Of a stretch of 64,000 nucleotides of DNA, positions 58,846 through 64,000 are shown piece after piece; positions within the stretch are counted from its first letter, which is position 1, and each line of letters starts with the position of its first letter. The notes beneath the pieces were generated by a model. The model did not search any database and was not told where the DNA came from. It saw nothing but the letters and a program-made list of their open reading frames with translations. This DNA comes from Hyphomicrobium sp. CS1BSMeth3 (lineage in GTDB: Bacteria > Pseudomonadota > Alphaproteobacteria > Rhizobiales > Hyphomicrobiaceae). Made by a program: the position numbers and the translations under genes. The stretch covers positions 1,240,001 through 1,304,000 of the forward strand of contig NZ_FPEI01000005.1 of assembly GCF_900117415.1 (NCBI RefSeq), given 5' to 3'.

Positions 58846-61287
58846 ATGTCAGCGAATCAGGTAAAAATGAGTGGGCCGTCGGCCGAGGATGTCGACGAGC
58901 CGCCCTTCGACCTTCCCGAGGCGCCGGACGCTGCTGCGTCGGGGGCCGAACCGGTGGGACGACTCACGATTTCCGAGCGCGCGGCGGCGCAGGTTTCTGC
59001 GCCCTATCTTTCAGGCCTCAATCCAGAGCAGCGCCGGGCCGTCGAGACGACCGAGGGGCCCGTGCTGGTGCTTGCCGGCGCCGGCGTCGGCAAGACGCGG
59101 GTGTTGACGACGCGCATTGCCCACATTCTGGCGAGCCGCAGGGCGTACCCCTCGCAGGTGTTGGCCGTCACCTTCACGAACAAAGCCGCGCGCGAGATGA
59201 AGGAGCGCATCGGCACGCTCATCGGCGGTGCGGTCGAGGGCATGCCGTGGCTCGGCACGTTCCACGCCATCGGCGTGAAGATCCTGCGCCGGCACGCCGA
59301 GCTCGTCGGTCTCAAGAACGGCTTCACGATCCTCGACGTGGACGACCAGCTCCGGCTCATCAAGCAGGTCATCGAGGCCGAGGGCCTCGACAAGGACCGC
59401 TGGCCGGCGCGCCAGCTCGCCGGAATGATCGACAACTGGAAGAACAAGGGGCTCACGCCGGACAAGGTGAGCACCGGCGACTCGCAGGTCTTCGCCGGCA
59501 TCGGGGCGCGGCTCTACGCGGCCTACCAGCAGCGCCTGAAGGAGCTCAATGCCGTCGACTTCGGCGATCTGCTGCTCGAGACGCTGCGGCTCTTCCGTGA
59601 GCACACGGATGTGCTCGCCGACTATCAGCGCCGCTTCCGCTACATCCTCGTCGACGAGTATCAGGACACCAACGTCGTCCAGTACCAGTGGCTGCGGCTC
59701 ATCGCGCAGGTGCCGGGCGGTCAGCCGAACCTCTGCTGCGTCGGCGACGATGACCAGTCGATCTACGGCTGGCGCGGGGCGGAGGTCGACAACATCCTGC
59801 GTTTCGAGAAGGATTTTCCCGGTGCCGTCGTGATCCGGCTCGAGCGCAATTATCGCTCGACAGGCCACATCCTCGGAGCCGCCGCAGGGCTGATCCGGCA
59901 CAATACCGGCCGCCTCGGCAAGACGCTCTTCACCGATGACGAGCTCGGCGAGAAGGTCTCGCTGCTCGGCGTGTGGGACGACGAGGAGGAGGCGCGCGCG
60001 ATCGGCGAGGAGATCGAGCGCCTGATGAAGCGCGGCCATCGCCTCAACGAGATGGCGATTCTCGTGCGCGCTTCCTTCCAGATGCGCGTCTTCGAGGATC
60101 GCTTCATCACGCTGGGGCTTCCTTACCGCGTCATCGGCGGTCCGCGCTTCTACGAGCGCCAGGAAATCAAGGACGCCATCGCCTATCTGGAAATCACGCA
60201 CAATCCGTCGAACGATCTCAAGTTCGAGCGCATCATCAACGTGCCGAAGCGCGGGCTCGGCGATGCAACCATCAAGCAGATCCACGACGTCGCGCGTGCC
60301 GGCGGTGTCCCGATGTTCGAGGCAGCGCGCCAGCTTGCCGAGAGTGACGAGCTGAAACCCAAGGCGCGGCGCGCGCTCGGCGATCTGGTTGCGGCGTTTC
60401 TGCGCTGGCGCGGGCAAGCCGAGGGCGTGAAGCACACCGAGCTTGCCGAGCTGATCCTCGACGAGAGTGGCTATACGGCCATGTGGCAGGCGGACAAGAG
60501 CCCGCAGGCGCAGTCGCGGCTCGAGAACCTCAAGGAATTGGTGCGCTTCATGCACCAGTTCGAGACCCTTGGCGGGTTCCTCGAGCACGTGGCGCTGGTC
60601 ATGGACGCCGAGCAGGGCGACGATGGCGATCGCGTGTCGCTGATGACGCTGCACGCCGCCAAGGGCCTCGAGTTCGAGACGGTCTTCCTGCCGGGCTGGG
60701 AGGAAGGGCTCTTTCCGCACCAGCGCTCGCTCGACGAGAGCGGGCTCGCCGGCCTCGAGGAGGAGCGCCGCCTCGCTTATGTCGGACTCACGCGCGGCAA
60801 GCGGCGCGTCCAGGTGAGCTTTGCCCAGAACCGGCGCAATCGCGGGCTCTATCAGTCGGCGAGCCCGTCGCGCTTCATCGACGATCTGCCCGAGTCGCAC
60901 ATCGAGGTGCTCGAATCGCGGAGCCCCTTCGGTGGTGTCTACGCCGGCATGGGCAGCGAGCCGCGCTATGGCCGCGCCAACCCTTATGGCAAGAGCCGCT
61001 TCGACGATGCGCCCTCGCCCTTTGCGACGAGCTATACGACGCCTGGTTGGCAGCGGGCGCAGGAACAGTGGAAAGCCGCACGCCCCGCGCGGCCGCCGCC
61101 ACAGACGATCGAGGGGCAGCTTGTTGCGTCGTCCGATCATGTCTCCGCGTTTGCGGAGGGCGATCGCGTGCGTCACCAGAAGTTCGGGCTCGGTACGGTC
61201 ACATTGGTCGATGGCAACAAGCTCACAATCGACTTCGACAGCGGCGACCGGAAGCGCGTGATCGAGAGCTTCGTCGCGAAGGCTTAG
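58846..61287 (+). CDS. uvrD: UvrD/PcrA-type DNA helicase
   Basis: An 813-residue superfamily 1A helicase. The Q-motif LNPEQRRAV is at 58-66, Walker A GAGVGKT at 78-84, TFTNKAAREMKERI follows, DEYQDTN is motif II, GDDDQSIYGWRGA motif III, LERNYRST motif IV, and VSLMTLHAAKGLEFE motif V. The C-terminal 60 residues form a small Tudor-like domain (DRVRHQKFGLGTVTLVDGNKL), as in PcrA/UvrD. It unwinds DNA 3' to 5' in nucleotide-excision and mismatch repair. It ends head to head with the next gene, with no gap. Confidence 0.95.
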   Translation: MSANQVKMSGPSAEDVDEPPFDLPEAPDAAASGAEPVGRLTISERAAAQVSAPYLSGLNPEQRRAVETTEGPVLVLAGAGVGKTRVLTTRIAHILASRRAYPSQVLAVTFTNKAAREMKERIGTLIGGAVEGMPWLGTFHAIGVKILRRHAELVGLKNGFTILDVDDQLRLIKQVIEAEGLDKDRWPARQLAGMIDNWKNKGLTPDKVSTGDSQVFAGIGARLYAAYQQRLKELNAVDFGDLLLETLRLFREHTDVLADYQRRFRYILVDEYQDTNVVQYQWLRLIAQVPGGQPNLCCVGDDDQSIYGWRGAEVDNILRFEKDFPGAVVIRLERNYRSTGHILGAAAGLIRHNTGRLGKTLFTDDELGEKVSLLGVWDDEEEARAIGEEIERLMKRGHRLNEMAILVRASFQMRVFEDRFITLGLPYRVIGGPRFYERQEIKDAIAYLEITHNPSNDLKFERIINVPKRGLGDATIKQIHDVARAGGVPMFEAARQLAESDELKPKARRALGDLVAAFLRWRGQAEGVKHTELAELILDESGYTAMWQADKSPQAQSRLENLKELVRFMHQFETLGGFLEHVALVMDAEQGDDGDRVSLMTLHAAKGLEFETVFLPGWEEGLFPHQRSLDESGLAGLEEERRLAYVGLTRGKRRVQVSFAQNRRNRGLYQSASPSRFIDDLPESHIEVLESRSPFGGVYAGMGSEPRYGRANPYGKSRFDDAPSPFATSYTTPGWQRAQEQWKAARPARPPPQTIEGQLVASSDHVSAFAEGDRVRHQKFGLGTVTLVDGNKLTIDFDSGDRKRVIESFVAKA

Positions 61288-62814
61288 CTAACGCACATCG
61301 ATAACGATGCCCGTCCGCCAGATCTCGCTCTGCGGCACGTGCGTTGGCTTCTCGCGCTCGGAGCGCTCGCTCTCGGGAACCGTCGAGCGCTTCAGTGCGG
61401 CATCGAGAAAAGCGGCGTAGGGACCAAGCTCCTGGAAGCGCTGTCGCTCGAAGTCGTGGCGGATGCCGTCGACGCTCCCCTCACTTCTCGTACAGAGCGC
61501 GACGATCCGCTCGCGGCCCTTGTCCTTCAGTCGGAAACGATAGCGCGCGTTCGCGGCGGGGATCGAGACGCGAACCTGCGCGGCGATACGATTGTTGGTC
61601 GCGAAGTCATTGGGGAAGATGACGGTGCCGAAACCCGCGGCATCGACGCTGATCAGCGTCAGATGGCAATCGATATTCGTGCGGACCGACAGCCTCAGCT
61701 CGTCGCCGGCTGCGTAGCGCGCTCGATCCGGATATAGGATGAGCTCGATCGGGGTTGCGGATGTGATGACCGGCGGGGCGGCGTCCTTTGAAACAAGCGG
61801 CACGGCTTGTGCAGGCGGAACGACGCGGGCGAGACGCGCGATGAGCGGCCAGTTTTCCTCGACCTCATGGCGTGGGACCGTGCCGTAGATCAATTGCCGC
61901 AAGACGTGGCGCTCACCACGGGCCGCTGGCTCGAGGACGCGCGCGAGCGCGTCCGGGCGCATGGCGATTTCGGCTGCAACCCGAGGCAGGTTGAGTGGCG
62001 CGAGATGGTGGCGCGCCAACTGCAGCATCAGCTCGGCATTGCGCTCGAGCTTGTCCGGTGCGGTCACAGGACCGAGGATCCCGCGCGCGATTTCGCGGTC
62101 GGCTTTCTGCAGGACGTGTGCGACGAGCTGATCAGCCCGCACAATGAGAGGATCTGCAGAGCGCCGAACCTGTGGCTTCAAGCCAAGGACGGCACGCCAT
62201 CGGTGAGCATCCCAGCCCAGGTCCTGGATGTCGAGGGCGAGATGATGGCCTTGCGCATCGAGTACGTGCGTTGCGACCGGATGTTTGACGCCCGCCACTG
62301 CGGCAAGAACCAGCTCCAGCATCTGCCGCCACTCGGCACGCTGCTCCGGCGTCGCGCAGCCGAGGTCCAGATGAGCGAGGCTCAGAACGCGCAGTGCCGC
62401 GACAGGTTTTCTGAGCTTCGCCCCGACGCGCGCGAGCTCGGCTTCGATGCGTTGGCGCGGAACGAAGGCTGCCGAGGGGCATGTCGCGGCTTCAGTGGGC
62501 AGGCTTTCGATCCAGGAGCGAAGGGCGCCAAGATCGTCGGGAGTTGGGCTCGGGCCGCTCGCCCCGAACTGGCGCAGCAGCGTGGTGTACGCGGGAGAGC
62601 CATCGGGATTACCGGGCCGGATGAGACCCGGGTCGCGCGCCATTGTCGCGAGGTCAGGTGCCGCGCCTGTGCTCGCATCGCGGCATAGGGCACAATGCGT
62701 CGCGAGAACGTCGCGCACGCGGGCAGCCAGGGCGTCGTCCGCGTGCGCTGGAAGAATTGCGGCGCCGGCTAGCAGCAGGACAAGAGCCAGCGCAATCAGT
62801 CCGGCGCGCATCAT
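61288..62814 (-). CDS. DUF4384 protein with degenerate cytochrome-like N-terminus
   Basis: A 508-residue exported protein. Residues 1-25 are a signal peptide (LIALALVLLLAGAAI, cleavage after AHA). Residues 30-100 resemble a c-type-cytochrome fold of the planctomycete-type kind: ATHCALCRDASTG, then PDLATM, RPGNPDGSPAYTTLLRQFG and LGALRSWIESL. But the haem motif CxxCH is C41-x-x-C44-R45, so covalent haem is unlikely. Residues 390-470 match DUF4384 (IELILYPDRARYAAGDELRL, VSIPAANARYRFRLKDKG). No active site is visible. Possibly an envelope structural or sensor protein. Confidence 0.7.
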   Translation of the reverse strand: MMRAGLIALALVLLLAGAAILPAHADDALAARVRDVLATHCALCRDASTGAAPDLATMARDPGLIRPGNPDGSPAYTTLLRQFGASGPSPTPDDLGALRSWIESLPTEAATCPSAAFVPRQRIEAELARVGAKLRKPVAALRVLSLAHLDLGCATPEQRAEWRQMLELVLAAVAGVKHPVATHVLDAQGHHLALDIQDLGWDAHRWRAVLGLKPQVRRSADPLIVRADQLVAHVLQKADREIARGILGPVTAPDKLERNAELMLQLARHHLAPLNLPRVAAEIAMRPDALARVLEPAARGERHVLRQLIYGTVPRHEVEENWPLIARLARVVPPAQAVPLVSKDAAPPVITSATPIELILYPDRARYAAGDELRLSVRTNIDCHLTLISVDAAGFGTVIFPNDFATNNRIAAQVRVSIPAANARYRFRLKDKGRERIVALCTRSEGSVDGIRHDFERQRFQELGPYAAFLDAALKRSTVPESERSEREKPTHVPQSEIWRTGIVIDVR

Positions 62815-62824
62815 TTGCCTGCGC

Positions 62825-63622
62825 TTATTTTCCCGCGTGTGCGTCGAGGAACGGCAGGACATGCGAATGGAACAGCTCCGGCTCCTCATTGTGCAGCATA
62901 TGCGAGACACCCGGCACGATGACGAGATCCGAGCCAGGAATGGCGTCGTGGATTGCTTGCGAAGCGGCAACGGGCGTTGCGGGATCGATCTCGCCGACGA
63001 TCACGCGCGTCGGCAGGCGGATGGCGCCGAGGCGGTCGGTGACATTGAGGCCGCGGATGGCCTGGCACCAGCCCACATAGCCATCGATGGGCGTCAATTT
63101 GATCATCTGGCTCAGGCGCTCGACCAGGGCGGGGTTCTCCTTGATCGCGCGCGGTGAGACCCACCGCTGGATGGCGCCCTCGACCTGCGTGACCATGCCG
63201 CCGGTCGTGACCGCATGAATGCGCTGGTCCCAGAGTGGCTGCGCCTCGTCGGGGATGCGGCTCGAGGTCGAGACCAGCAGGAGGCAGTTGAAGCGTTCGG
63301 GATAAAGGAGACCGAGATACTGGCCGACCATGCCGCCCATGGAGAGGCCGAGGAAGCTCGCCTTCTGAACGCCACAGGCGGTCATCAGCTCGGCGACGTC
63401 CTTGGCGAGCGTCTCGAAGGCATAGGGGCCGGCCGGGGCGTCGCTCTTGCCGTGGCCGCGGGCATCAAGGCGCAGGACCCGGTAGTTGGGCTCGAGGGCC
63501 GCGGTCAACTCGTCCCAGCACGTGAGGTTCGTGGCGAGCGGATGGTGAAGGACCACGACCGGGCCGTCGGCCGCGCCGGACAGCTCATAGTTGATGTCGA
63601 TGCCGTTGACGGTCGATTTCAT
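62825..63622 (-). CDS. Alpha/beta hydrolase, 3-oxoadipate enol-lactonase-like
   Basis: A 265-residue alpha/beta hydrolase. Nucleophile serine in GLSMGGM, acid in VGEIDPATPV, histidine in GVSHMLHNEEPE; LDARGHGKSDAP is the usual strand-4 motif. It is similar in layout to PcaD (3-oxoadipate enol-lactonase) but has no pca genes around it, so the true substrate is unknown. No signal peptide. It ends 10 bases before the DUF4384 start, so the two may form an operon read leftward. Confidence 0.8.
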   Translation of the reverse strand: MKSTVNGIDINYELSGAADGPVVVLHHPLATNLTCWDELTAALEPNYRVLRLDARGHGKSDAPAGPYAFETLAKDVAELMTACGVQKASFLGLSMGGMVGQYLGLLYPERFNCLLLVSTSSRIPDEAQPLWDQRIHAVTTGGMVTQVEGAIQRWVSPRAIKENPALVERLSQMIKLTPIDGYVGWCQAIRGLNVTDRLGAIRLPTRVIVGEIDPATPVAASQAIHDAIPGSDLVIVPGVSHMLHNEEPELFHSHVLPFLDAHAGK

Positions 63623-63683
63623 CGCCTGTCCTCCTGAAAGTCCGCCGGGCCCGTCTGGCGCGGGTCTCGTTTGCTCTAAGGAT

Positions 63684-63849
63684 CTAGTGTCCCGATTCCG
63701 AAGTTCGCCCCACCTCGCTGCTGGCGTCCCGAGCGAACTTCGGCATCAAGAGGGACACTAGAATCATTGTGCTGCTAGTGTGATTCAGATCGAGAAATTC
63801 GCTCCCACTGGGCCGCGAGATACAGCGAATTTCTCGATCATCACACTAG
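63684..63849 (+). repeat. Paired-palindrome repeat element, copy B
   Basis: Second copy of the element at 24757-24923, same orientation. Palindromes at 63684-63761 and 63775-63849, separated by 13 bases. Stems gattccgaagttcgc and gatcgagaaattcgct with their complements are retained; the outer arms CTAGTGT and ACACTAG are perfect in both. Differences from copy A lie mainly in the loops and the spacer. It sits 62 bases before the hydrolase start (leftward) and 78 bases before queA, so the promoters of both divergent genes must lie in or beside it. No coding potential. Confidence 0.92.
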
Positions 63850-63927
63850 TACCCATGGGGCAGAAGGATGTACAGACCGGAGCGGCTGGTCCTTTGCCCG
63901 TGATCGGCTGGAAGTGATTGGATACTC

Positions 63928-64000
63928 ATGCGTACGGCTGACTTCGACTTCGATCTGCCCGAGGACCGCATAGCCCTCCATCCGGCCGTGCCGCGCGATG
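63928..64000 (+). CDS. queA: S-adenosylmethionine:tRNA ribosyltransferase-isomerase (3' partial)
   Basis: Only the first 24 codons are inside the window. The sequence MRTADFDFDLPEDRIALHP is the well-conserved QueA N-terminus. QueA adds the cyclopentenediol group of queuosine to tRNA in the cytoplasm. It lies 78 bases downstream of repeat copy B. Confidence 0.9.
   Translation, partial: MRTADFDFDLPEDRIALHPAVPRD

Noticed and set aside
59011-61176. A 721-codon minus-strand open frame opposite uvrD.
   Set aside because: Antisense shadow of a gene with all helicase motifs.
63855-63900. An imperfect stem (gggcagaagg/cctttgccc) before queA, considered as a riboswitch.
   Set aside because: The stem has an unpaired base and no preQ1 aptamer features were recognised; likely chance.

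Overview
This is a G+C-rich, densely packed bacterial chromosome segment. The gene content points to an alphaproteobacterium, most likely of the order Hyphomicrobiales. The pointers are a ChpT histidine phosphotransferase, an F0 ATP synthase operon in the order atpI-atpB-atpE-atpF'-atpF with no F1 genes beside it, a B12-dependent NrdJ, heterotetrameric sarcosine oxidase genes and a SoeABC-type molybdoenzyme. The assignment is inferred from gene families; no rRNA or tRNA gene was recognised.

Positions 1-20102 (+ strand) are a surface-polysaccharide cluster. It opens inside a Wzt-type ABC exporter ATPase and holds about a dozen glycosyltransferases (families GT2 and GT4, plus one unclassified), a methyltransferase, a WcaF-like acetyltransferase and a Wzy-like polytopic polymerase candidate. 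It also holds three nucleotide-sugar enzymes: GalE, a UDP-glucuronate 4-epimerase and a GDP-mannose 3,5-epimerase. Many genes overlap by the ATGA tetranucleotide, so they are probably translationally coupled. The predicted precursors are UDP-galactose, UDP-galacturonate and GDP-L-galactose or GDP-L-gulose.

Positions 20114-24753 (- strand) encode soeABC, a cytoplasm-facing molybdenum/iron-sulfur/membrane-anchor complex, probably a quinone-reducing sulfite dehydrogenase. Its start codon abuts a 167-bp double-palindrome repeat, and a second copy lies at 63684-63849 before queA. Positions 25334-32119 (+) carry an atypical crotonase, soxBDAG (sarcosine oxidase) and an amidohydrolase. Then follow lactate permease, cysQ (-), chpT, an amidase and an isoprenylcysteine-methyltransferase-like membrane protein.

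Positions 38242-50600 hold a small exported protein, clpB (-) with a candidate heat-shock promoter and a clear terminator, an unknown basic protein, nrdJ behind a long gene-free leader, a RES/Xre toxin-antitoxin pair (-), ilvA and an atypical SDR. Positions 50662-64000 hold an exported hydrolase, the F0 operon with a good promoter and terminator, a small secreted cysteine-containing protein, hisN, a DUF4139 protein, a second atypical SDR, uvrD, a DUF4384 protein with a broken haem motif, a PcaD-like hydrolase and the start of queA.

The least explained items are the paired-palindrome repeat family, the unclassified glycosyltransferase at 4656, the degenerate cytochrome-like N-terminus of the DUF4384 protein, and three enzymes (crotonase, two SDRs) that lack canonical catalytic residues. 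No CRISPR array, prophage, transposase gene or obvious multi-gene defence island was seen.
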